From Excoecaria cochinchinensis (lineage: Eukaryota > Streptophyta > Magnoliopsida > Malpighiales > Euphorbiaceae): a DNA stretch of 64,000 nucleotides. Shown here in pieces: positions 55,137 to 64,000 of this stretch. The notes under the pieces were generated by a model. It ran no database searches. It was not told the DNA's origin and saw only the letters and a program-made list of their open reading frames with translations. Positions within the stretch are counted from its first letter, which is position 1. Each line of letters opens with the position of its first letter. The DNA lies in the NCBI GenBank assembly GCA_947683425.1, contig CANTUQ010000004.1, positions 33,619,001 through 33,683,000 of the forward strand, given 5' to 3'. A program made the translations under genes and the position numbers.

Positions 55137-55628
55137 CTATGGTTCCCAAGTCGCTTCCTCGACTCCGTGATGTTGCCAAAGAACCTTGACTAGAGGGATT
55201 TGCTTATTTCTCAACTGTCTCACTTCTCGAGCTATAATAGCTTTCGGCTCTTCATTATACGAGTAATCCGGCTGAATTCGAACATCTTGAACTGACAATA
55301 CATGTGACAGATCTGATCTATATCGACGAAACATGGAGACATGGAAGACGTTATACATCTTAGCCAACTCCATCGGTAAAGCTAACCTATAGGCTATCGG
55401 ACCAACTCTATCCAGAATCTCAAAAGGTCTAATGAACTGAGGACTAAGTTTACCTTTCTTGCCAAACCGCAATACTTTCCTCCAAGGTGAAACCTTAAGG
55501 AAAACTTTGTCCCCGACCTCAAACTGAATATCCTTTCTCTTTAGATTGGCATGGGACCTCTGACTATCCTTAGCCACCTTCAGATTCTGCTGCACAACTC
55601 TGATCTTTTCTTTGGTATCTCTAATCAT
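55137..55628 (-). pseudogene. pol: element C integrase C-terminus and chromodomain
   Basis: 163 codons: VVQQNLKVAKDSQRS, KDIQFEVGDKVFLKVSPW, a GPY-like FIRPFEIL..VGPIAYRL, FHVSMFR, then the chromodomain REVRQLRNKQIPLVKVLWQHHGVEEATWEP, ending in a stop right after the WEP. Element P continues for about 30 more residues, so this copy is truncated. Roughly 80% identical to P by eye. Confidence 0.92.
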
Positions 55629-55820
55629 CTCTGACCTAATAAAAGATCACTCGGTTAACTCTATCCAACAAACCGGAGTCCTACGCGGTCGACCATACAA
55701 AGCCTCAAATGGTGATATCCCAATGCTCGACTGATAACTGTTATTGTAGGCAAACTCCAAAGCACAAGCCCGGAGCATATCCTTTAAAATCTGGATAACC
55801 CGCTCGGACTGACCATTTGT

Positions 55821-56099
55821 CTAAGGATGGAACACTGTACTGAAGTTCAACTTCGTACCCAAAGCTCTCTGTAATTCTTTCCAGAACTTAGATGTGAACC
55901 TTGGATCACGATCTGAAACTATCGACAAAGGCACACCGTGAAACCGAACTACCTCATCCATATACACAATGGCCAACTTATCCATCAAGTAATCCACTCT
56001 AACCAGCACAAAATACGCTGACTTCATAAGCCGATCCACAATAATCAAAACCGAATTATGCTTTCTCTGAGTCACTGGCAAACCTGATACAAAATCCAT
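55821..56099 (-). pseudogene. pol: element C integrase core fragment
   Basis: 92 codons with the first two catalytic acids (MDFVSGLP, SDRDPRF). The frame stops at a TAG in FHP-stop-TNGQSE, just before the catalytic Glu, and downstream a ~42-base deletion (near 55758) removes part of the NSYQ/SW region found in element P. Confidence 0.9.
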
Positions 56100-56169
56100 G
56101 GCAATATCATCCCATTTCCACTAAGGAACAGACAAAGGAGTGAGCAATCCCGAAGGGAATTGATGCTCA

Positions 56170-56411
56170 GCCTTTACCTGTTGACAAGTTAGACACCTCG
56201 CCACGAATTCCACAATAGCTCTCTTCATCCCATACCACTAGTAGAACAGCTTCATATCTCGATACATCTTCTCATTAGCAGGATGCATAGTAAAGACCGT
56301 AGTATGTGCCTCACTCAAAAGTTTCTTCCTTAACTCATCATTCTCGGGCACACACAAGCGATCTCTATACATAAGCACCCCATCCAAAATTGAAAAATCA
56401 GACTGCTTACC
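56170..56411 (-). pseudogene. pol: element C integrase N-terminal zinc finger, frame broken
   Basis: Translated pieces match the HHCC region of P (EAHTTVFTMHP.., RYLTCQQVKAEHQ) in more than one frame with stops; links the RNase H and integrase segments. Confidence 0.6.
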
Positions 56412-56642
56412 CTACTGAACCTCTTGCAAAATTCGTTGCAATCTTAAATCATCCTTCTGAGCATCCACAATAGACTGTCTCAAAGTAGGCTGTACTCTCA
56501 ATTGGGCAACCAAAGCACCATCTGAATCAAATCTCCATCTGAACTGCCTTAAGAATAGAGCCAAAACTGACTTCAAAGCATCTGCAACTACATTGGCTTT
56601 ACCAGGATGGTAATCCACAATGCAGTCGTAGTCCTTGAACAA
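56412..56642 (-). pseudogene. pol: element C RNase H end and connection domain
   Basis: 76 codons: FKDYDCIVDYHPGKANVVADAL holds the last RNase H Asp. The SRKSLSALL that follows in P has been shortened to KSVLALF, suggesting a small deletion. The rest (LVAQLRVQPTLRQSI) is the spacer before the integrase zinc finger. Confidence 0.88.
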
Positions 56643-56657
56643 CTCTAACCAATGCCT

Positions 56658-57038
56658 CTATCTCATGTTCAACTCTTTCTTCATGAGGAGATACTTCAAA
56701 GTCTTATGGTCCGTGAAAATCCTACATTTCTCCCCATACAGATAATGCCGCCAAATCTTCAAAGCGAAGATCACAGCCGCCAATTCCAAATCATGTGTCG
56801 GATAGTTCTTCTCATGAGGTTTCAACTGACGAGATGCATATGCCACTACTTTACCCTCTTGTATCAACACACAACCGAGTCCAATACCCAAAGCATCACT
56901 ATACATTACAAACTCTTTACCTGAGGAGGGTTGAGTCAGTACAGGAGCTTCAATTAAGAAACTCTTCAACCTCTTAAAGCACAGCTGACACTTATCTGAC
57001 CATTCAAATCTGACCACTTTCCTCAACAATCTAGTCAT
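56658..57038 (-). pseudogene. pol: element C RT thumb and RNase H
   Basis: 126 codons: FEWSDKCQLCFKRLKSFLIEAPVL (RT connection), FVMYSDALGIGLGCVLIQ with the first RNase H Asp, DLELAA and FTDHKTLK. This is the segment that element P lacks at its start. The frame ends where P reads RQRRWLELFKDYD. Confidence 0.92.
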
Positions 57039-57105
57039 AGGAGCCGCTATGACCGAAAAACCTTCACAAATCGATGGTAGTAGCCTGCCAAACCAAGGAA
57101 GCTTC

Positions 57106-57435
57106 TCACTTCTGGGACATTCCTAGGCACTTTCCAATCCACAATCGCCTCAATCTTAGCTGGATCCACTTGGATACCCTTAGCCGACACAATATGGCCC
57201 AAAAAGACACTTGTCGAAGCCAAAAGTCACACTTGCTAAGCTTCGCAAACAAACGATGCTCCCTCAACACTTGCAATACTAATCGAAGATGCTCTTCATG
57301 CTCATTCTCATCCTTCGAGAAAACCAAATTGTCATCTATAAACACTATTACAAATCGGTCTAGATATGGCCTAAACACTTGGTTCATCAAATCCATAAAA
57401 GCCACAGGTGCATTGGTCAAACCAAACAGCATCAC
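57106..57435 (-). pseudogene. pol: element C RT palm with FIDD catalytic motif
   Basis: 109 codons: MLFGLTNAPVAFMDLMNQVFRPYLDRFVIVFIDDNLVFSK. FGLTNAP and FIDD (the F/Y-x-DD metal-binding motif) are intact. One frameshift separates it from the upstream RT part and another follows FWAI. Presence of this block shows what was lost from P. Confidence 0.93.
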
Positions 57436-57485
57436 AAGAAACTCATAATGGCCATACCGTGTCCAAAATGCAGTCTTAACTGCAT

Positions 57486-58094
57486 CTACATCCTGAACTC
57501 AAAGCTGATAGTAACCCGACCGAGGTCAATCTTAGAAAAGACACCCGCTCCTCGAAGCTGATTGAACAAATCCTTGACTTTAGGCAAGGGATACTTGTTC
57601 TTCACTGTGACCTTATTGATTTGCCTATAGTCGATACACATCCTTAAAAAGGCATCTTTCTTCTTGATAAACAAAATCGGTGCTCCCCATGGAGATATGC
57701 TGGGTTGAATAAACCCCTTATCCAATAACTCTTGTAGCTGAGGTTTGAGTTCTCTTAACTCTACAGGAGCCATCCGATAAGGTGCTTTCAAAATAGGCGA
57801 AGTACCCGGCAAAATCTCTATGTACAACTCCACTTCTCTCTCGGGAGGCAAACTAGACAATTCACTTAGAAACACATCACTAAACCCCCTAACAATTGGG
57901 ATATCCTCGATCTCAACCTGATCACGCTTTAAATCCAAAACAACTGCTAAGAATGCCTCACAACCCTTTAACATAAATCTCTTAGCTTGCATGGTGGATA
58001 TCACATTACTCAAAGAACTCGAACCCAAACCCTTGACAACAATAGAAGACTGATCTCTATCTCGCAATACAACTACCTTCCTATGACAATCCAC
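57486..58094 (-). pseudogene. pol: element C protease end and RT fingers/palm
   Basis: 202 codons: starts with MDCHRKVVVLRD (end of protease region), crosses a linker with GFSDVFLSELSSLPPEREVEL, and has RT motifs SPWGAPILFIKKKDAFLRMC, IDYRQINK, NKYPLP and VFSKIDL (catalytic Asp). It goes off frame at VTISFEFRM. The usual KIDLRSGYHQ has lost part of its sequence. Confidence 0.92.
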
Positions 58095-58115
58095 AACAGC
58101 CCGATGCTTACTAAG

Positions 58116-58352
58116 CTAATCCATACCCAAAATCAGATCAAACTCCTGAAATGGCAACTCTATCAAATCAGCAAGAAACTCAACACCCTGAACCAAAAGA
58201 GGATAATTCCTATGCACTCTACTCACATTGACACTATGCCCTAAAGGACTGGTCACACAAACCTCATAGTCTAACTGATCAACATCATACATCTTATCAA
58301 ATAATATACTTGTGCACAAATATGAGTGTGTAGAGCCAGGGTCAATTAGAGC
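58116..58352 (-). pseudogene. pol: element C protease
   Basis: A 67-codon frame (YEVCVTSPLGHSVNVSR.., FLADLIELPFQEFDLILGMD) is the protease C-terminal half. The active site LIDPGSTHSY is readable at about 58325-58352 in a different frame, so one frameshift splits it. As in P, Pro replaces Ser/Thr after the catalytic Asp. Confidence 0.85.
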
Positions 58353-58933
58353 ATATAATATAACTCAATGTCAAAGAGTAGGAACATACCAGCAATCACA
58401 TCAGGGGCATCTTGCTCATCCCGAGCTCTCATGGCATAAGCTCTAGTAGGAACCGTCAAAGGACGATCAACTGACTCTAATGGAGCTCCCTCTCTATGCC
58501 GACCACCTCGACCTCTACCTCGACCTCTTCCACGACTAGCTTGCAGAGCATTAGAACCAACTCTGCTAGCCTCACGCTCATCACCAGAAGCCTCATTATA
58601 CCTCGGACAATTTTCCAAGTAGTGATCAGTGCTACCACATCTAAAACAACCGCCCGTGAGCCACCTACACTCATCCCAATAGCACTTATTGCAGTGAGAA
58701 TACTCAGGTAACACATCAGTCCTCAAACCAGAACCACCTCTGCTAGAACCAGAACCCCTAGCAGAACGTTGCCTCCTGCCTCTCGAAGTTGGACCTAAAG
58801 ACTCATCATGCGGGTTCCTTGACCTCTTACCCGATGATGATGACGATCCTGATCCACCACGAGGGGGATTCCTCCTCTGAGCTCTCTCTCTCAAAACAGA
58901 CTCAGATCTCTCGGCCTGCACAGCCACTTGCAC
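58346..58933 (-). pseudogene. gag: element C gag C-terminus with zinc knuckle
   Basis: 195 codons. An Arg/Ser/Gly-rich segment precedes YSHCNKCYWDEC (a decayed first zinc motif; relatives have CSHC..H) and an intact CCHC knuckle CFRCGSTDHYLENC (residues ~96-109). A Gly-Arg repeat (RGRGRGRGRGG) and YAMRARDEQDAPDVIAG lead to the protease. The preceding gag part (58934-59160) is readable in pieces, e.g. EYKDAKWAQFLSLK and FEAGLNESLRA, with stops. Confidence 0.92.
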
Positions 58934-59160
58934 AATCTAATAGTACCCAATACCTAGAGTACTCATCACAGAAATAATCATAGCTCTAAGCGACTCATTC
59001 AAACCGGCCTCAAAATGCCTACATCTAAACTCTTTAGTCAGAACACCTTTTGGGGCATACTTAGCTAAACGGTTGAATTCCTTCTCAAATTCCGATACTG
59101 ACATACCCCTCTACTTTAAACTCAGAAACTGTGCCCACTTGGCATCCTTATACTCCCTAT

Positions 59161-59558
59161 TCCCAAAAGCTATACACCTTCCGCACCTGCACGGGTGAAA
59201 ACACCGGGCTAAGCGATAACGCGTAGTGGGGAAATAAATAATAATATATGGACGACCATTCACAATGGTCGTTAAGGAAAATCACACACATAATGGCATA
59301 CTGAATATCATAAAATATATTCACAATAAAATTCCATTCATATCCATTCAAAGGTTCAATAAGCATATTCATATACCAACAGATTCATATCCTCATATTA
59401 GAATCATTCTGGTTCAATTACTTATAATTATACTCATACGGATTCACATACTTATAATCATATCATAACAAATTATAACACCTGCTGACTCACAGTAGTG
59501 GATAACGAGTAAATGCATAGTGGTACCTTATGGATACGAATTGACACATTGTGGTACC
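59161..59558 (-). repeat. element C right LTR, first piece
   Basis: Starts abruptly at TCCCAAAAGCTATACACC, which corresponds to about base 360 of the left LTR, with gag immediately to its left. Contains the twin hairpin (59184-59231), a GACCATT-cac-AATGGTC hairpin at 59251 and the start of the array; stops at GTACC, the K target site. Confidence 0.88.
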
Positions 59559-59857
59559 TGTAACACCCCCTAACCACCTGTAGAGATTCACTACGGTGAT
59601 TATGGAGTGTTACAACACAAACACATGCGCATCAAATAGTTTTACAAACAAAGTTCAGGTTAAGCAAATTTCTCACAAAAGCTATATATATATAGGTCTG
59701 AAATTCCATGCATAATATTACAAAATACATAATGGTTTACAATAGTTTCCCTTTACAATTACAACTCTTACATTTATTACAAAATGTCCTATAAACCATA
59801 ACGATTCCTATGCTGTTGGCGATGCAGAACCATCTTCAAATATACTATCTTCAGATA

Positions 59858-59904
59858 CCTGCATGGACAAAACATCCATGCTAAGCGATAATCGCTTAGT
59901 GGGG
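59858..59904 (-). repeat. twin hairpin of solo LTR K
   Basis: Sense CCCCACTAAGCG-atta-TCGCTTAG, CATGG-atgttttgt-CCATG, CAGGT. Second stem CATGG/CCATG as in LTR D. Confidence 0.85.
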
Positions 59905-60812
59905 AACAACAAAAGATGGATAAACACTCATAGTGATTACTAATATTAATCACATACCCAAGTAATATACACATATACATATAGTTCATTTTAACATCAT
60001 CAATAGTACACTCATCAGGAATTACTCATAAGTGACCATCCAAATTCTCACACAAATATTTGTTTGCTTAATATGGTCTTTACTCAGTTGTTCATTTGGA
60101 TTCTATAAGTCTTAATATTACTAGAATCGCACACTTATATACAACTTTATAATTACCTATGAGTATACATATAAATATAAACATATGTCCATCAAATAGC
60201 CATTAGCACTTACCAATGTAAGAACACCTTCAGCATGTTACAAATACAAACCCAAACAATGCATACCTTTATTCAATTCCAATAGTACCACATACACATT
60301 AATTAATGTAAAGCTTACTGTGATTTACTTGTGATCCGAACATAGCATTCAAGCTACAACATATTATACTCATAATGTATTAACTTACATTATACAATAT
60401 CAATTATCAACACCAACACTCATATAATACAAATCCCCATCAATTACAATCACAAACCATATAGTACATGACATTTATAGCAGGTTAAAGTACATAAAAA
60501 CTTGCATGCTTTTTATGTAGATTATTCATGTACTCTTATGTCAATAAGCATATTGCATTGATTAAATAAATGGATATGAACTTAATCATATTTTGGCATT
60601 CTCTTAATGTTATTTCAGCAATTTATAGCTTGATTTATACAAATATTCATGCACATACACATATATTCTTCCTAATGAGTCATACCCATATAACTGTATC
60701 GCATGAAAATTATAACATATCACATTCACATTCTCACTAGCATAATACTCAGCTCATGGTCACAATATCATTATTATTGTTATTATTACAAGCTTCGCCT
60801 GCAACTCAAGAC

Positions 60813-61066
60813 GCGGATAACGGGTATCGCATCGGTACCCCATGGGTACACTAATCACATTGGTATCCGTAGATACATCATATTTGCATTAGTACCCTAA
60901 GGTACAGAATCCACATTGGTACCATCATGGTACATTATCCACATATATAGAAATCCAGCAAGGATTATACACATTGTTTTCGCATTATGATTCCCAAGGA
61001 ATCAGACACATTGAACGCATTGGGCTACAGCACTTGACCCTATAGGCATGCCTAACTATCCACTAC
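60813..61066 (-). repeat. hairpin array of solo LTR K
   Basis: From GCGGATAACG: GGTACC-CCAT-GGGTAC, GTATCC-GTA-GATAC, GTACC-CTAA-GGTAC, GGTACC-ATCA-TGGTAC, AATCC-AGCAA-GGATT, GATTCC-CAAG-GAATC, ATAGGCATGCCTA, CTATCCACTA. Four different GTACC-type units with different loops stand in a row. Confidence 0.85.
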
Positions 61067-62172
61067 TTGACTCGTAGGCTTAAGTTATTAAATATTTTAT
61101 CCATTTCACATTGATCACTTTTCACATCACATATGTGGTTAACCAACATCACATTCACTTTACACATTCGCATTAGCACATAGCTATTCACTTCACTTGC
61201 ATACTCATTGTGTTTCAAAACTCGTTCTTTCATAGTTGATAATCACATATCTAATCACATTCGAGAATCATCATGTTTGTATACAAATATACATCACTTA
61301 ATACACGCATAATACTTACCCATAATGTCTTTAAATACAACTTAAAGCCTTGCCATTTGGAAGTCCAAACACATTAGGGTTATATTGCAAAAATAGGGTA
61401 GGTCACTTCATAATTCACTATCATGGTTAACATATTTGCATGGTATAACTCATTCATATAGTCATATGAAATAGCTCATAACGCATAATAGCTCACAAAT
61501 GTTTGTAAGCATACAATCATGTTCACATTCCTCTCCAAAGTACACATTCACATAATTCATAATCACCTCACAAGCTAAAAGCATTTAATCACATTTATCA
61601 TTATCATAATATACAATCACTCATTTATCCGCATGAACCAATATAACATCCTTAAATATCTTGCATAATAATTCATTCTAATGGCATTGTACATTCTCAT
61701 GATAAGGCTCATTCTCATGTTAAAACCCAAGCACATAGGTTATTTATCGCATATGTAATTATTTTACTTTATGATGCAATCAAGCTTAGTTAGGCTAATC
61801 ATGCATCTCTAATTCACTTAGTCACATGTTCGCATGATGATGCATTCAAGCTTAGTTAAGCTATCATGCATCTCTATTTTGCATAGTAACATATTCGCAT
61901 GATCATCTCAATTATATGCTTATAAACTTCATTTATCATATTCGCTTCCATGGTTTTTCATCCTTAATTATTCCCTTTCACATATTTAATTCATCACCCT
62001 TAGAACACTTAGAGCTCATACATATTTATATACATTAGCATGCATAGTTCATCATGCTTAAGATACTCATTGTATAATGATAAACATGGATTGGACAAGC
62101 TATGGGAACTCGTAGTGAAGTTTGGATGCATTTCGGGAAGAAAAACACCCTAAATAGACAAAACAGGGAGGG

Positions 62173-62206
62173 GTCACGGTGGCAATGAATTGGTTGTGAC
62201 CGTGAC
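62173..62206 (-). repeat. single inverted-repeat unit of solo LTR K
   Basis: GTCACGGTGGCAAtgaattggTTGTGACCGTGAC: the same word as the element P units, but only one copy and in a different LTR family. Confidence 0.8.
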
Positions 62207-63606
62207 ATACTAAACTAAGAAAAACAGAAGCTAACTTACGATACTGGTTCACACCACAATTTTGTACAGTGCAAACGGATGTCTTACACTCAATTTTAGG
62301 CAAGGGTCTCTTCTTAACATTTCTTCATCTATTCTTATCTTTCAAATGGGACAATTTTCAGGTCAATTGGATTTATAATGAAGGAGTTATGTTCAAAATA
62401 ACACAACTGGTTCCAGAAATCCTCCTACAGAATTTCATCTACAGTTATGGTTAATTTTGAAGACCTTAGAGTCCTCAAATCAACAGAGCTATTTCTAGGA
62501 TATTTAAAGACACGGATCATATGGGTCTAATCCAATTGGCCTCACCCATTTTGGAGTTGTAAAACTCAACTTGCACTATAAACAAGTCACGGGGGTCAGT
62601 ATAGGCTTCAAAGACATATTAACACAATCAATAGTTAGAGCTGATTCACATATTGTGCTAATTCCATGGTTCAATACTCATCTCATATCAATATACATTC
62701 AAATACACTTCCATCAAAGTTCATAATCATGCTCAATTCCAGAAATCACATATTCAATATCAATAGCACATTTAAGCTAAACAGCCATCACATACACTTG
62801 AGCAAAATTAACACATAACACACATATATATCCCAAACCTCTTGGAGCACTCCTTCCTTTACCCTTCTATATCATCTTTTAATTGTCACATGATAAACTA
62901 ATTTACACATATATAACAATGGTTAGTTCCCAAACCTTCTCTCCTTAGCTCCTTAGAAGTCACTTAGTCCCTTGATCAATTACCTTCTCCTTTCCTTTGG
63001 TTCCCTTCACTTTCTCAACTGTAGCTTTTACCAAATCTAGGGTTGGAACATGGATTAATTACCAACCCATCACAATCCAATAATAAGAAAAGGAGTAGAA
63101 GAAAATGAGAATCCACTTACTAGATCACTTACCTTCAAGTTTTAGCTCTTAACTCTTGTGCACTTAATTACTTGATCTTCTTAACAGTTAACATGCAACT
63201 CAGTTTAGTATTCTCTCTCAAAACCACTCTCATGCCAGAAAGAAGAAAAGAAAAGCACATAAATTGGCTGAATGACTCTCCAACTGATCTTTTCCCTTCT
63301 CAAGGAACACATGCATGCAAACTAGTGAGGTGGCAACCTCTCAAGGAGCCACACGGAACCCACTTCAGATTTCTGCCCCCCACTCACTTTTGGTTAGCCT
63401 TAATTGAACATATATTTAATCCCTATTTACTTAATTAATCAGCCATCATCTTAAGCATGCACAATTCTCAATTTAACCACTAAACTTCTCTTTATCCTTT
63501 CAATTAAGTCCCTCTATCACTTTCAGTCAAAACCAACATTACATTTAGTCACACATACACCCACAATTAGGCCAACTACAACTAGGGTACATTTTCGGCC
63601 ATTACA

Positions 63607-64000
63607 GTACCTTACGGGTATGAATCAAAAATCAATATCATATTTTCTCTTTTCAAAACATTTTACAAAGGGATCTTAAACAAGATTCGAACACGTAGAA
63701 GTTCGCGAGGAACTAAACGGGGACCTGATCAGGGTCCAGAACAGTACAGAGGCTGCAGCAAAATGACTCTTTTAGGCATGCCTAACTATCCACTAGACTG
63801 ACTCTTGCAGGTCATGCATAGTCCATTAAATCACCTTTATAGAATTCATCTAATTAACCATGCATAAAACACCCAATATACTCATATACTTCATAAGATT
63901 GTCCAAGTATAAATCTAATAGCACCACAAGTTCAGAACTTAAATGTTGGAAATCACAAAAGAAAACACAATTTTAAAACGAGGGGTGTCGCGCTCGCGAT
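63607..64000 (-). repeat. element C right LTR, second piece
   Basis: Resumes the array at GTACCTTACGGGTATGAATC and runs through GGATCTTAAACAAGATTC, GTTC-GCGAG-GAAC, GGGACCTGATCAGGGTCC, GCTGCAGC and TTAGGCATGCCTAA to the first TGTCGCGCTCGCGA of the cassette at the window end. The palindromes here are cleaner than in the left LTR. Confidence 0.9.

Larger units (their letters stand above)
59559..63606 (-). mobile_element. solo LTR K (about 4.05 kb) in element C's right LTR
   Basis: 4048 bp, TGTAACACCCCC to CGGCCATTACA, flanked by perfect GTACC duplications (59554-59558 and 63607-63611); the host array continues across it. Same length and layout as LTR D. Landmarks: second GTGTTACA at 59607, twin hairpin 59858-59904, array 60813-61066, one inverted repeat GTCACGGTGG..GACCGTGAC (62173-62206), AGGTTTGGGA twice (62830, 62927), two donor-like GGTAAGTG/AGTAAGTG complements near 63113-63133. 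No gag or pol; open frames are short and featureless. Confidence 0.92.
52438..64000 (-). mobile_element. element C: degraded Del/Tekay chromovirus, right end outside window
   Basis: Left LTR 52438-55054, internal gag-pol 55055-59160, then LTR sequence again from 59161, split by solo LTR K, running past 64000. The internal region retains gag C-terminus, protease, RT with FIDD, RNase H, integrase and part of the chromodomain, but with numerous stops and frameshifts. A deletion at 59160 fuses mid-gag directly to mid-LTR, removing gag N-terminus, primer site and the LTR end. LTR divergence is clearly greater than in P. Confidence 0.88.

Noticed and set aside
59559..63606. K considered as a full element with two LTRs
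   Set aside because: No direct terminal repeats, primer site or coding sequence; single set of array and twin hairpin, and the same 4 kb layout as D, so a solo LTR is simpler.

Overview
The window looks like intergenic, transposon-filled DNA from a flowering plant, probably a eudicot (species not determinable from sequence alone). It is AT-rich and has no recognisable host gene, tRNA, rRNA or CRISPR. Almost every base that can be assigned belongs to nested transposable elements: Ty3/gypsy chromoviruses of Del/Tekay type (tRNA-iMet primer site TGGTATCAGAGC, C-terminal chromodomain, LTRs of 2.3-4 kb), solo LTRs, a CACTA DNA transposon, a hAT-like element and a Tourist-like MITE. All coding remnants are retroviral-like gag/pol on the minus strand, and all are broken.

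Layout. 1-4670: AT-rich DNA, a Tourist-like MITE (1566-1879) and a hAT-like element (2223-3467) holding an LTR fragment. 4671-9030: a forward LTR fragment (family G) joined to a reverse LTR fragment (F). 9031-11654: decayed sequence with a possible chromovirus 3' end. 11655-13966: a solo LTR with TSD TGATC. 14272-21079: a ~4 kb solo LTR (D), split by another solo LTR (15136-17911, TSD GATAT); both lie in an older reverse LTR (E) that ends at 23979. 24309-49500: a non-autonomous CACTA element of about 3.2 kb that now spans 25 kb because it took up a solo LTR (24860-27207, TSD CCTGG), a gag-only retrotransposon (A, 29438-40538, TSD GAGAG, itself holding solo LTR B at 37130-39863 with TSD AACAC and a chimeric insert) and a young chromovirus (P, 40803-49346, TSD GCAAA). 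49501-64000: possible copia relic, then nested LTRs H > G > element C (52438 to beyond the window) > solo LTR K (59559-63606, TSD GTACC).

Element P is the most intact. Its two LTRs differ by about eight substitutions and two small indels by my alignment, so it inserted recently. Yet it has lost the reverse-transcriptase catalytic core by an in-frame deletion and carries a frameshift and two nonsense codons, so it was probably mobilised in trans. Element A keeps only gag between its LTRs.

The most interesting signal is not a gene. The Tekay-like LTRs here, though different in primary sequence, share an ordered set of inverted repeats: (i) a family-specific, CpG-rich inverted-repeat cassette, (ii) an array of short perfect hairpins between a GGATAA-like and a TATCCAC-like motif, several with a C(UUCG)G loop on the sense strand, and (iii) a twin hairpin ending in TGCAGGT. 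Stem pairs change together between families (e.g. TAAGC/GCTTA to TGAGC/GCTCA), which points to selection at the RNA level. A TATA-like box and a GGTAAGT-like splice donor lie upstream in most LTRs, so the module would be transcribed and could sit in a leader intron or long R region.
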